From positions 30,491 to 94,490 of the forward strand of contig CAWVRK010000007.1 in NCBI GenBank assembly GCA_963932955.1: 64,000 nt of DNA, read 5' to 3'. This DNA comes from Flavicella sp963932955 (GTDB lineage: Bacteria > Bacteroidota > Bacteroidia > Flavobacteriales > Flavobacteriaceae). The notes under the pieces are model-generated. The model saw nothing but the letters and a program-made list of their open reading frames with translations, did not search any database and had not been told where the DNA came from. Positions 27,298 to 36,742 of the stretch are shown piece by piece. The position numbers and the translations under genes were made by a program. The stretch's first letter is position 1; every line of letters begins with the position of its first letter.

Positions 27298-27697
27298 CGG
27301 TTTAGATTATCGTATAAATGTACTAAGTTTTTTGAGGTTTGCAGCCAAGAAAACTCAGTTTCTATAAATGCTTTTCCATTGGCACCCATTTGGTTTCTTA
27401 AATTTTCATCAGATGCCAACTTCAATACTTTATCTGTAAAATCTTGACTGTCTTTTTCTTTTTAGAAAATAGATTTGCAAATGCGTAGGGTTCCCAGATA
27501 GGTTGGCGAATGACCTCTACTCCTTCTGAAACTTCGTTTTCGAGACTTTCATCCTGTATGGCATAGTCAGGATTGTCAACAGTATACACTACCGGTGTGA
27601 TTCCAAAATCTTGTAAATATTTTACAAATTTCAACCAGCGTTGCACACCTGACCCTCCTAATGGTGGCCAATAATATGTAAGAATTAATACTTTCAA
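27294..27697 (-). pseudogene. Chimeric, internally deleted GT4 glycosyltransferase
   Basis: Two gene ends are joined out of frame. Bases 27697-27422 encode a GT4 N-terminus (LTYYWPPLGGSGVQRW) that matches the next gene at 62 of the first 79 residues and then stops. Bases 27463-27294, in another frame, encode a GT4 C-terminus (VLKLASDENLRNQMGANGKAF, ending ETEFSW...LVHLYDN). The joint is an A/G-rich run, AAAAAGAAAAAG, on the minus strand. The middle ~250 residues of a normal GT4 are absent. A short 91-residue peptide from TTG 27697 might still be translated but cannot be active. Confidence 0.85.
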
Positions 27698-28912
27698 TTA
27701 GGTATCATATAATTTTATCAGTTTCAAACTTTCGTGTTCCCAATTTTCTCCTTCATTCATCACAGCATTGTAGGCGTTGTCAATTTTATATTGATAGGCC
27801 TTAGAATGTTTATAAATATCGAGAACCTTTTGAACAAAATCAAGCACATTATTCGCTTTAAATACAATTCCGGCATCAAATTTAGAAACAATTCTTTCCA
27901 ATGGTTTGCATGAACTCACTAACAATAAACTTTTGCTCATCATAATTTGAAATAGTTTATGAGGTATCGTATTGTCAGTATGATCATTTGACACATGGGG
28001 AATGATATTCAAACTACTTTTCTGCATGATTGTTGCGACTTCAGTAAATGGTCTGTACCCAACAAAATTCACATACTTCTCAGCTTTATTTGTTGCAGCA
28101 ATTTCTTTTAATTTAGTCTCTACATCTGAGCTTCCTTTTCCCACCAAAAAAAGTTTTGCATTCGGAATTACTTTCACAATTTCAGGCATAGCACTTATAG
28201 CTGTTTGCAATCCTCTGTGCGGCCCAAACCCACCTATATAAGTAATTGAAAAATCACTTGTATTGATAATATCTTGGACTATTTCTTTATTGAAATTCTC
28301 TGCAAAATCTTTTTTTTCATGGTTCGAAACCACTACTAATTTCTCTTTTTCAATGCCAAATTTAGCAATGAGTTTCTCTTTCATTTCCTCTACAACACAG
28401 ATTACTTTATCGTATTTTAGACAATATTTTTTCTCCTTTTTAGACCATCTTTTGGGGTTCATTAAAAGAGCGTTTTTAATCTTAATAATTGAACTCCTCC
28501 TCCATACAAACCATGTCTTTAATGACTCGGGAAAGTTTTCGTGCAAATCCAAATACACTTTCTTTTTTACCTTAGATTTAAATAGCAACCCTGTTCCTGC
28601 CAATGGCAAATCATGCACATGTAAATAATCTATAGTGTATGCTTTAAACACCTTTTTTAGTCCAAAATAGAAAAAGGGATTGAAATCAAAAACACTTTCT
28701 ATACTATCATAAATCCCTTTTTTAATTGTTGTGTAATTTTTTCCGATTCTATATACCTCAACATCATTAAAAGTTTCTTTGCTTTTATCATTTCGTTTTC
28801 TCGGACAGACAACAATAACTTTTCTCCCATTTTCAGCAAGGGTTTCAGCTTCTTTTCTAACTCGAATATCATTAGGATAAGAGCCGTCCACAATCATACA
28901 AATATAACTCAT
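27698..28912 (-). CDS. Family 4 glycosyltransferase
   Basis: A 404-residue GT-B glycosyltransferase. Key segments are the N-terminal SYPNDIRVRKEAETLA, YLHVHDLPLAGTGL and LDLHENFPES, and the C-terminal donor-binding region TYIGGFGPHRGL, VGYRPFTEV and DNTIPHKLFQIMMS. The gene is AT-rich and Lys-rich compared with genes outside the locus. Its start overlaps the wecB stop (ATGA), so the two are coupled. The sugar and linkage cannot be read from sequence. Confidence 0.9.
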   Translation of the reverse strand: MSYICMIVDGSYPNDIRVRKEAETLAENGRKVIVVCPRKRNDKSKETFNDVEVYRIGKNYTTIKKGIYDSIESVFDFNPFFYFGLKKVFKAYTIDYLHVHDLPLAGTGLLFKSKVKKKVYLDLHENFPESLKTWFVWRRSSIIKIKNALLMNPKRWSKKEKKYCLKYDKVICVVEEMKEKLIAKFGIEKEKLVVVSNHEKKDFAENFNKEIVQDIINTSDFSITYIGGFGPHRGLQTAISAMPEIVKVIPNAKLFLVGKGSSDVETKLKEIAATNKAEKYVNFVGYRPFTEVATIMQKSSLNIIPHVSNDHTDNTIPHKLFQIMMSKSLLLVSSCKPLERIVSKFDAGIVFKANNVLDFVQKVLDIYKHSKAYQYKIDNAYNAVMNEGENWEHESLKLIKLYDT

Positions 28913-30006
28913 ACCAAAAACTCCATAGATTTTTTAATTATTCTTTCAGTAGCATGACCGTCCCAATGTTTCGGAATTGTAGCTGTCTTTAATTTTCCTT
29001 TAAAAATTTCTTGAATTGCTTCTAAAATCTCATCTGTTTTAAAAGACATCAATGTATTTGTTCCTTCTTCTATAGTCGAAGGTCTTTCTGTATTTTCTCT
29101 TAATGTGATGCATGGTACTTGTAAAAAGGTAGTTTCTTCTTGGATACCTCCACTATCTGTAATCACACAAAAAGCATGTGCAATTAACTTTTGAAAAGAG
29201 AAATAATTTTGAGGTTCTATAATTGTTAAATTTTCAATTGTATTTAGTTGTTCAAACAAACCAAACTTGTTGAAATTGTTTAGGGTTCTTGGGTGAATTG
29301 AAAAAACAACCTTTTTTATTTTAGTGGTATTTTCAAACAAATCAATAATTTTAAGCAATGCTTCTTTGGTATCCACATTTCTAGGTCGATGCATGGTTAC
29401 TAAAAAATAGTCCTGTTTCTCTGCTTGTATTTCCTCTAATATCGACGATGCCTCGATTTCACTTTTGAAATGGACAAGCGTGTCGATCATGGTATTTCCA
29501 ACAAAAAATATTTGAGCATCTTTTTTACCCATCTTCTTTAAGTTTTGAATTCCACTTTTTTCTGTAACAAAACAAATATCTGAAATTTCATCTGTTAGGA
29601 TCCGATTTACTTCTTCAGGCATTTCTTTGTCTAAACTTCTTAAACCACTCTCTATATGTCCCAATTTAATTTTTAATTTATTGGCACAAATTGCAGCCGC
29701 TAAAGTAGAATTAACATCTCCAACACACAAAAGTAAATCAGGATTAAACTCAGAAATTACGGTCTCCAGTTTCAGAATAACATGTCCTATCAAACTATTT
29801 GCTGTAGTTCCATTTATATCTAAAAAGTAATCGACTTTAATTTTAAATTGCTTTAAAAAAATGTCTGACATTTTAGCATCAAAGTGCTGACCTGTATGAA
29901 CGATTCTTAAATCCAAATCAGAGTATTTCTCAGCAACTTTTTTAAACTGAGTAATCTTTACAAAATTGGGACGTGTACCTACAACAATAAGTATTCTTTT
30001 TTTCAT
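28909..30006 (-). CDS. wecB: Non-hydrolysing UDP-N-acetylglucosamine 2-epimerase
   Basis: Interconverts UDP-GlcNAc and UDP-ManNAc for surface polysaccharide synthesis. The 365-residue protein shows GTRPNFVKI at the N-terminus, HTGQHFD, GDVNST, HIESGLRS, PEEVNR, the catalytic-His motif MHRPRN, and SGGIQEE in the UDP-binding C-terminal half. No WecC-type dehydrogenase lies in the window, so the product may be used as ManNAc or oxidised by an enzyme encoded elsewhere. AT-rich, like the neighbouring glycosyltransferase. Confidence 0.93.
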   Translation of the reverse strand: MKKRILIVVGTRPNFVKITQFKKVAEKYSDLDLRIVHTGQHFDAKMSDIFLKQFKIKVDYFLDINGTTANSLIGHVILKLETVISEFNPDLLLCVGDVNSTLAAAICANKLKIKLGHIESGLRSLDKEMPEEVNRILTDEISDICFVTEKSGIQNLKKMGKKDAQIFFVGNTMIDTLVHFKSEIEASSILEEIQAEKQDYFLVTMHRPRNVDTKEALLKIIDLFENTTKIKKVVFSIHPRTLNNFNKFGLFEQLNTIENLTIIEPQNYFSFQKLIAHAFCVITDSGGIQEETTFLQVPCITLRENTERPSTIEEGTNTLMSFKTDEILEAIQEIFKGKLKTATIPKHWDGHATERIIKKSMEFLV

Positions 30007-30009
30007 AAA

Positions 30010-30401
30010 TTATTTTCTTTCTGCGTATACGGCATAATGCCTCGGCGTGAATTTCCTCAATATGGGACGCGCTCCTATTTTTTTAATGGGGCTGGTCCAT
30101 TTTAAATTTTTCTTAGCCTCCCAACCCGATTTTTCAAGCAACCAGTCAAAATGCCAATCTTCAAACTCATGGCAATGACGATCCCATTTGTCTGTTTTAC
30201 TTTGATACGCAGTAGCAAACCATAAATTTAATGGAATTGAAGTCACAATCTTTTTTGTTTGAATGGTTTTTAAAATGGTTTATCTATGTTCTTCCATGAT
30301 TTCAGAAAACGGGTTTCGAACTCCTAAATGCAGGATAACGGCAGGAGCTGGAATTCTTCTTGCAAAAACCCTAAGGTATGCTTGTACCTTTTAGTTGGCA
30401 T
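30010..30401 (-). pseudogene. Decayed SAM-dependent methyltransferase
   Basis: From ATG 30401 the minus strand reads MPTKRYKHTLGFLQEE, then shifts frame to continue PAPAVILHLGVRNPFSEIMEEH and hits a TAA. After a short gap, a third segment reads VTSIPLNLWFATAYQSKTDKWDRH and then HEFEDWHFDWLLEKSGWEA, ending RHYAVYAERK at 30010. Together these are the start and end of a class I methyltransferase of ~200 residues typical of flavobacterial polysaccharide loci, with a frameshift, a stop and loss of the SAM-domain middle. The 78-residue open segment at 30010-30246 is not a gene in its own right. Confidence 0.82.
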
Positions 30402-30425
30402 TATTTTATACATTAGTATCCCTTT

Positions 30426-32840
30426 TTAATTCTTTTTATTCTTAACAAAACCTATTCCAACAAGTAGTACAAATAGGAATACAGAAGTTAAATTAACAAG
30501 ATTCCCCTTTGAAATAATCGTAGGTTCAAATTTAAACACTACTGTGTGCATCCCTTTGGGAACTGGCAAAGCTCTCAAAACATAGTTCGCTCTATAATGC
30601 GGTTGCAGTTCCCCATCGATATAAGCATTCCATCCTTCTTTGTAATAAATTTCAGAAAAAACGGCGAACTGATCAGTTGAACTGCTACTCGTATATTGCA
30701 ATTCATTGGCCTTATAAACGAGCAATTCTATCGATGCCAAAGTGTCTTGTTCTATACTATTAGACAAACCTCGCAATTCTGGAAATTCATTTTGATTGAC
30801 AATGGCTGTTTTCTTAGTATTTATACCCGACAAACTCAAAATCTCTTGGTCTGCTGTATCTACAAAGTCAAGCGCATCCACAAACCAAGCATTTCCGTTG
30901 GTTTCAGAGTTTACTTGCAAAGATTTTTGTCCTTGCTCATCAGGAACCATAAAGTACTTGGTGTTTAGCATGTTGAGCACTTCCCAATTGTTCTTTACAA
31001 TATGAAAATCCACCAATTCTTGGTAGCGCCCCAATTTGGCTGCATGGTAGCCTCCGATAGACTTATGGAAATAAGAAGTGGCACCGTCACTCATAAAGTT
31101 TCCTGTAAAATTGGCAACGCGGTAGTGCCCCGTATCTTTCAAGATCTCTTTGTCAATGGCTGACTTTACAAAAGGCATTTCTATTTTAGAAGCGGGATAA
31201 AAATCAGCGTTGTTCACATAACGCCTTGCCGTTCCAACCATGTCAAAAAGCAACAAAGCAGCAATGGCAATTAAGAGTGGTGAACGTTGCAAACGCTCTT
31301 TTGAAAAAAGCCACAATGCCAAAGCAGTCGCAAAAACAAGCAAAAAAGAACGCAGGCTATCTTCAAAAAAGAGGGTCTTTCGATCGGCTACAATGGCATC
31401 GCTCAATCCGTTGAGCGATCGATTGTAATAGGCATCGTTTGCACCTTCAAAACCAAACAAGCTGCTCCCAAAAAGAACAAAGAACAGGCATGTTCCTCCT
31501 ACGATGTAAAAACTCTTTTTCAAAACGACTTCTTTTGTCTTTGGAGACAATTTGCCGTACACAAAAGAATGCAATGCCAACATGCCCAAGAGCGGAATGG
31601 TGATTTCTGCTAAAATCTGTATGGAAGAAACCGCTCGGAACTTGTTGTACAAAGGCACATAGTCGATAAAAAAATTGGTCAAAAGGGAAAAGTTTGCCCC
31701 CCAACTCATCAAAATGGAAAAGCCTGTGATGGCTACCAAAGCTCTTTTTAGTTTGCCAGGTACTGACAAAACCCCCAAGACAAAGAGAAAGATAAAAATA
31801 GCACCGATATAGGCCGGTGCAGCAACTATGGGTTGACTTCCCCAATAGGTAGGGACATTTTCAGAAAATTGACGGGCTTGCTTTCGATCTATTTTAGAAC
31901 TTAAAAAAGCATAGGTATGGGAGTCGGTGCCTAAATTTTCGCTGTTGGCACCCCCCGTAAAACGAGGAATCAACAAGTTAAACGTTTCCAAAAACCCATA
32001 ACTGTATTCAGTGATATAGGCTTTTGACAATCCACTGTGTTCTTTTTTAGTCCCCGTTGCTGTAAGGGTCAAATCACTTTTACCGCGAGTGCTTTGATCG
32101 GCGTATTCTTTGGTGGCTAACAAACTATGTGCATTCATACCGAGTGCCAGTCCAAAAGCAAGGCACGTAATGCCGACACTTTTGAAAAAAGGTAGCAGTG
32201 GCTTTTTGGTCTTCAGCTCGTCCAACAAAAAGAAAAACCCCATTAGGAGCAATGCCAAAAGCAGGTAATAAGTCATTTGTGGATGACTCGCGTTGATTTC
32301 CAAAGCCATTGCGAGGGTCGTTGCTAAAAACCCTTTGAAATATTTTCTTTGAAAAATCCAAAGGAAGCCAAACAACACAAAGGGTATGTACCCGATGGCA
32401 TGGGCTTTCGCATTGTGCCCCACTCCGAGAATGATGATGAAATAGGTAGAAAAACCAAAAGCCACCGCTCCAATTCCTGCCAATCTCCAATCCAATTTCA
32501 AGCCCAACAACAAGACAAAAAAGCCTACAAAGTACAAAAACAAGTAATCGGCAGGACGGGGTAAAAACCGGATCAAACTGTCTATTTTTTTGATGTAATC
32601 GTGGGGGTAATACGTGCTCAACTGATAGGAAGGCATGCCTCCAAAAGCAGCATCGGTCCAATAGGGTTCTTTGTCGTATTTCGCTCTGTAATCTTGAATT
32701 TCTTTGGCCATTCCACGAAATTGCTGGATGTCACTTTGCAAAATTTTCTCGCCTTTTAGAACCGGTGAAAAATAAGCCAAGGCGATTCCCATAAAAACAA
32801 AAAGAGACAGCAGATAGGGTAAAAACGATTTGGTTTTCAT
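30426..32840 (-). CDS. YfhO-family multi-pass membrane protein
   Basis: An 804-residue membrane protein with a dozen or more hydrophobic helices and a soluble C-terminal part. It matches the YfhO family (GT-C-like topology), whose Gram-positive members are linked to glycosylation of lipoteichoic acid. Marks include YFSPVLKGEKILQSDIQQ near the first helix and EIYYKEGWNAYIDGELQPH in the C-terminal domain. The job here is probably sugar transfer on the periplasmic side. ATG 32840 is preferred; another ATG at 32855 adds five residues. It adjoins recN by a 23-base gap. Confidence 0.85.
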   Translation of the reverse strand: MKTKSFLPYLLSLFVFMGIALAYFSPVLKGEKILQSDIQQFRGMAKEIQDYRAKYDKEPYWTDAAFGGMPSYQLSTYYPHDYIKKIDSLIRFLPRPADYLFLYFVGFFVLLLGLKLDWRLAGIGAVAFGFSTYFIIILGVGHNAKAHAIGYIPFVLFGFLWIFQRKYFKGFLATTLAMALEINASHPQMTYYLLLALLLMGFFFLLDELKTKKPLLPFFKSVGITCLAFGLALGMNAHSLLATKEYADQSTRGKSDLTLTATGTKKEHSGLSKAYITEYSYGFLETFNLLIPRFTGGANSENLGTDSHTYAFLSSKIDRKQARQFSENVPTYWGSQPIVAAPAYIGAIFIFLFVLGVLSVPGKLKRALVAITGFSILMSWGANFSLLTNFFIDYVPLYNKFRAVSSIQILAEITIPLLGMLALHSFVYGKLSPKTKEVVLKKSFYIVGGTCLFFVLFGSSLFGFEGANDAYYNRSLNGLSDAIVADRKTLFFEDSLRSFLLVFATALALWLFSKERLQRSPLLIAIAALLLFDMVGTARRYVNNADFYPASKIEMPFVKSAIDKEILKDTGHYRVANFTGNFMSDGATSYFHKSIGGYHAAKLGRYQELVDFHIVKNNWEVLNMLNTKYFMVPDEQGQKSLQVNSETNGNAWFVDALDFVDTADQEILSLSGINTKKTAIVNQNEFPELRGLSNSIEQDTLASIELLVYKANELQYTSSSSTDQFAVFSEIYYKEGWNAYIDGELQPHYRANYVLRALPVPKGMHTVVFKFEPTIISKGNLVNLTSVFLFVLLVGIGFVKNKKN

Positions 32841-32863
32841 GTGTGTGCGATTCATGTGGAAAC

Positions 32864-34519
32864 TTAAATTTTCAACAACTCTTTGGCGTGTTCCAGTGCG
32901 GAAGCTGTCATGGTTTTTCCTCCGAGGATTTCGGCTACTTCTACCACGCGCTCTTCTTGTGTCAATTTCTTTAAAAATGTCGTGGTCACACCAGACACAT
33001 CTTCTTTGTATACTTTGAAATGACTGCTTCCTTTAGCAGCAATTTGCGGCAAATGTGTGATGGTGATGACCTGCATGTGTGTACCCATTTCCTGCATCAC
33101 CTCAGCAATTTTGTTAGAGACTTCACCAGAAACACCGGTGTCTATCTCGTCAAAAAGGATGGTCGGTAGCTGTGCGTATTTGGACAAAATCAACTTGACT
33201 CCCAACATGATTCTCGAAAGTTCCCCTCCAGAAGCTACTTTTTTCAAAACATCGTGTGGAATGCCTTTGTTGGCAGAAAACAAAAAGTTCAAATGGTCCT
33301 TGCCATTGTTCGAAAAGTCAGCAGTGGGCTGCAATGAAATTTGGAAAGTCGCATTTTCCATGCCCAATTTGGCAAGGACGTCTTGCAGCTGCTTGCTGAG
33401 CTTTGGAATTGCCGCTATTCTCCTTTTGTGTAATTGGTCGCAAAGGCTATTCAAAGCATTTGTACTCTTGACAATGGCTGCTTGTTTTTCTTCTAAAATG
33501 GCTGTGGCATTTTCAACCCTACCCACTTTGTCATCCAAATCCAATTGAATTTGCAACAAGTCGGAAATGGTTGTTGCAGCGTGTTTTTTCTGTAAGGTAT
33601 ACAGGAGTTGCAAGCGATCGTTTGTGGCTTCAATCGAATCTTCACTAAAATCGACCTGCTCGTTGGCTTTTTCCAAGTCAAAAACCAAGTCGTCCAATTC
33701 AATTTTCAAACTGTGAACCCGATCTGAAAACGCTTTGTATTCAGGAGCATAGTTGGAAATTTTCTGAAGCGAAGTCTGTATTTGATAAAGTGAATTTTGT
33801 CCCCCGATCTGTTCGTTACTTGCCAAGTGTACACTTTCGGAAAGCGCCAATTTGATGGCTTCTATATTTGCCAACTTTTCAACGGCAAGTTCCAGTTCTT
33901 CTTGTTCACCAACTTTGAAACAGGCAGCTTGCAATTCTTGAAACAAATGAGAATTGTAAGCGTAAGCTTGTTGGGAATCCGCTTGCTCTTGTAACAAAGC
34001 ATCCATCTCATTGTGGAGGATTTTGTAGGCTTTTAATTCCCTCACGTAGTCTTGCAAAAGGGGGGTGTTTACCGCCAAAGCATCAACAATTTGAAATTGA
34101 TAGGCAGTCTCGGAGAGTTGTGCTGTGGAGTTTTGAGAGTGCACGTCAATCAACTGAACTTTCAAAGCGTTCAAGACAGCAAGGGTAACCGGCGTATCGT
34201 TGACAAAAGCCCTGGATTTTCCACTGGGCAAAATTTCTCTTCGGATAATGGTCTCAGCTTCGTAGTCCAAATCTTCAGCTTCGAAAAAGGAGTGCAACTG
34301 GAGTGCTTCTATCGAAAAAGCAGCCTCGATCACACATTTTTCAGCGCTGTTTTTGAGACTGTTCAAATCTGCTCTGTTGCCCAACACCAATCCGAGTGCC
34401 CCCAAAAGAATGGACTTACCTGCTCCTGTCTCTCCCGTAATGATTGAAAGACCTTCCGGAAAATCGGTCTGCAACGCCTTGATCAAAGCGTAATTGGATA
34501 TAGATAGTGTTGTTAACAA
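32864..34519 (-). CDS. recN: DNA repair protein RecN
   Basis: SMC-like ATPase acting in double-strand-break repair. 551 residues: N-terminal Walker A GETGAGKS at 29-36, a long coiled coil with RecN hinge (~150-370), and the C-terminal head with ASGGELSRIMLGVK (ABC signature) and TILFDEIDTGVSGEV (Walker B). The start is TTG (MLTTLSISNYALI, the conserved RecN N-terminus). Confidence 0.96.
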   Translation of the reverse strand: MLTTLSISNYALIKALQTDFPEGLSIITGETGAGKSILLGALGLVLGNRADLNSLKNSAEKCVIEAAFSIEALQLHSFFEAEDLDYEAETIIRREILPSGKSRAFVNDTPVTLAVLNALKVQLIDVHSQNSTAQLSETAYQFQIVDALAVNTPLLQDYVRELKAYKILHNEMDALLQEQADSQQAYAYNSHLFQELQAACFKVGEQEELELAVEKLANIEAIKLALSESVHLASNEQIGGQNSLYQIQTSLQKISNYAPEYKAFSDRVHSLKIELDDLVFDLEKANEQVDFSEDSIEATNDRLQLLYTLQKKHAATTISDLLQIQLDLDDKVGRVENATAILEEKQAAIVKSTNALNSLCDQLHKRRIAAIPKLSKQLQDVLAKLGMENATFQISLQPTADFSNNGKDHLNFLFSANKGIPHDVLKKVASGGELSRIMLGVKLILSKYAQLPTILFDEIDTGVSGEVSNKIAEVMQEMGTHMQVITITHLPQIAAKGSSHFKVYKEDVSGVTTTFLKKLTQEERVVEVAEILGGKTMTASALEHAKELLKI

Positions 34520-34642
34520 GGCTGCTGATTTAAATTAGACTTCCCAAAGTCAGCTGTAAATTTAGCGAAACTTTTTGTGACTTTTTTTAAATCGCAAGGG
34601 CAAAATAAAAAATTAAAAAATCTTTATTTTAAAGAAAACGGA

Positions 34643-35533
34643 TCAATTGAATTTTTCCCATTTGGAACTGTTGACGGGGGAAATTCGAGACAACAAATTG
34701 AACAAATTCTCGGTATCTACTTCGGGACCGTCTGAAAAAACAGCTGCAATCTCATCGGCTTTGGCATCGAAAAAAGTTCGAATCACAAAAGAGTTTTGAT
34801 TTCTTCGAAAGAGTTTTTCAAATTTCAACAAAGCTTCTCTGATGGCCAATTTGGATTTTTTGGCATCGGATGCATAGCTGTCAAAACCGCTGCGGTGGTA
34901 ATCGTACAATACCTCTCTGTATTCTTTGTGTTGCACAGCTAAAATCTGATCGATCAAAGCATAGCGGTTCTGTTGGTTGCGTCTTTCTGCCCAACCTTCA
35001 TAATTACTTTGTTGTGCAAGATTGGCAATGTCCAAAGCCCGATTGAAATAAGCTTCGCCTCCTTGAGGAGCAAAAGTAGCAGCGTCAATCCCCAAAATGG
35101 TGTAAGCGTAAAAAGACAGCAGTGAAATGAGGTTGGACTCAAACATGTTTGGGTTGAAAATCAACGGATCGTATTCGGTGTATTCAAAAGAGATGTCTTT
35201 GTCTTTGAAATTAAAAATAGGGGTTTTATAGGAACTTCCATAAACGGGACGTACTGCGTTGACCTGTAAGGTTCCTGAAAAACTGTTGGTAGTTCGGGAG
35301 GTGATGATCAAAGTCATGGCACATTCCACACGCTCCTCTTGTTTGTAGGTCTTGCTGGTCCACATTTGTTTGTTGACAAATTCATTGAGCGCCAATTCCA
35401 AGGTTTTGAAAACCTGTCTATTGGTACCGCTGACCTGCTCCGAGTTAATTGCAATAACGCACTTCAATTCTTGTGCACTTCCAATGGAGCTCATCAGGAA
35501 GAAGGAAATAAAAAAAAAGCAATACTTAAGCAT
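34643..35533 (-). CDS. porD: PorD-like type IX secretion protein (DUF4835)
   Basis: A 296-residue exported protein with signal peptide MLKYCFFFISFFLMSSIGSAQ. The mature part starts ELKCVIAINSEQVSGTNRQVFKTLE, the hallmark of DUF4835, a Bacteroidetes family that I recall being named PorD, linked to the type IX secretion/gliding system; this was not checked. Its start overlaps the coaBC end by eight bases, and the coaBC-DUF4835-recN order is common in Flavobacteriaceae. No other T9SS gene is nearby, so the role rests on family naming. Confidence 0.78.
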   Translation of the reverse strand: MLKYCFFFISFFLMSSIGSAQELKCVIAINSEQVSGTNRQVFKTLELALNEFVNKQMWTSKTYKQEERVECAMTLIITSRTTNSFSGTLQVNAVRPVYGSSYKTPIFNFKDKDISFEYTEYDPLIFNPNMFESNLISLLSFYAYTILGIDAATFAPQGGEAYFNRALDIANLAQQSNYEGWAERRNQQNRYALIDQILAVQHKEYREVLYDYHRSGFDSYASDAKKSKLAIREALLKFEKLFRRNQNSFVIRTFFDAKADEIAAVFSDGPEVDTENLFNLLSRISPVNSSKWEKFN

Positions 35534-36737
35534 CTAATTGAGATTGTATGTTGGCAAAAATATCAAAAGCGACAAGACGCTTCGATTTCAATGCAAATTC
35601 GGAAATTTTATTGGTTTTATCAATCAATGTTATTTTATTCGTATCGCCCGAAAAACCAGCGCCCTTGTCTTGCAAAGAATTGAGGACGATCAAGTCCAAG
35701 TTTTTACGATGCAGCTTTTCTTTGGCATTTATCAATTCGTTCTGTGTTTCCAGAGCGAAACCAACTAAAAACTGCTGTTTCTTTTGCGCTCCCATAGCCA
35801 ACAAGATATCACGTGTTGGCTTGAGGGAAAGACCCAAAGTCTCCACTTTGCTTTTGATTTTTTCTGAACGAACCGCTAATGGTGTGAAATCGGCTACTGC
35901 AGCAGCAGCAATCGCAATATCTACACTTTCGTAGTGGTTGAAAACAGCCTCGAACATCTCAGCTGCACTGACGACATCTATTCTCGAAATAAGGGAATGG
36001 GAAATCTGCTCCGAAGAGGGTCCGGCAATCAAAATAACCTCAGCACCCAAATTGGCGGCTTGCTTCGCCAATTCAAAACCCATTTTCCCAGAGGAATGAT
36101 TTCCGATAAAACGAACCGGATCGATCGCTTCGTAGGTAGGCCCTGCAGTGATCAATACCTTCTTGCTGTAGAGAGGTAGTTTTTGCACACTGTCTTTTTC
36201 AATAAACCCAACAATTTCTTCTGGCTCGGCCATGCGTCCTTCTCCGACCAAACCGCTAGCCAACTCACCACTCGCTACAGGGATGAGCATGTTTTTAAAG
36301 GATTGGAGTTTAGAAATACTTTCTCGGGAACTCGGGTGTTTGTACATGTCCAAATCCATGGCTGGGGCAAAATAAACAGGACATTTTGCGGACAAATACG
36401 TAGCCAATAAGAGATTGTCAGCAGTCCCAGAAGCCATTTTGGAAAGTGTGTTGGCAGTTGCTGGGGCAATGAGCATCAAATCGGCCCAAAGACCCAATTC
36501 TACATGATTATTCCAAAGCTCGTTTTCTTCTTCCTTGCTGTAAAAAGCGGAATGAACGGGGTTTTTAGAAAGAGTTGACAAGGTAAGTGGCGTAATAAAA
36601 TCTTTGGCTGCAGGAGTCATAAGTACTTTCACTTCTGCACCCAATTTCATAAATAACCGTACCAGATGAGCTGTTTTGTAAGCAGCAATTCCAGCAGTGA
36701 TGCCCAACAGAATTTTCTTGCCTTTTAAAACACTCAT
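35526..36737 (-). CDS. coaBC: Phosphopantothenoylcysteine synthetase/decarboxylase CoaBC
   Basis: Bifunctional flavoprotein making 4'-phosphopantetheine for coenzyme A. The N-terminal CoaC domain (1-185) has GITAGIAAYK and the catalytic His78 (NNHVELG). The textbook Asn of PAMN is Asp128 (PAMDLDMY), and the textbook catalytic Cys is Ser161 (ELASGLVGEGRM). The CoaB domain follows with ITAGPTYEAIDPVRFIGNHSSGKMG and AAAVADF. Length 403 is normal. Downstream of rpoZ, in the usual bamD-rpoZ-coaBC run. Confidence 0.95.
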   Translation of the reverse strand: MSVLKGKKILLGITAGIAAYKTAHLVRLFMKLGAEVKVLMTPAAKDFITPLTLSTLSKNPVHSAFYSKEEENELWNNHVELGLWADLMLIAPATANTLSKMASGTADNLLLATYLSAKCPVYFAPAMDLDMYKHPSSRESISKLQSFKNMLIPVASGELASGLVGEGRMAEPEEIVGFIEKDSVQKLPLYSKKVLITAGPTYEAIDPVRFIGNHSSGKMGFELAKQAANLGAEVILIAGPSSEQISHSLISRIDVVSAAEMFEAVFNHYESVDIAIAAAAVADFTPLAVRSEKIKSKVETLGLSLKPTRDILLAMGAQKKQQFLVGFALETQNELINAKEKLHRKNLDLIVLNSLQDKGAGFSGDTNKITLIDKTNKISEFALKSKRLVAFDIFANIQSQLDA

Positions 36738-36742
36738 GTTGC

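Noticed and set aside
30010..30246. Separate 78-residue hypothetical protein
   Set aside because: It is the surviving 3' part of the decayed methyltransferase, with homologous pieces upstream in other frames.
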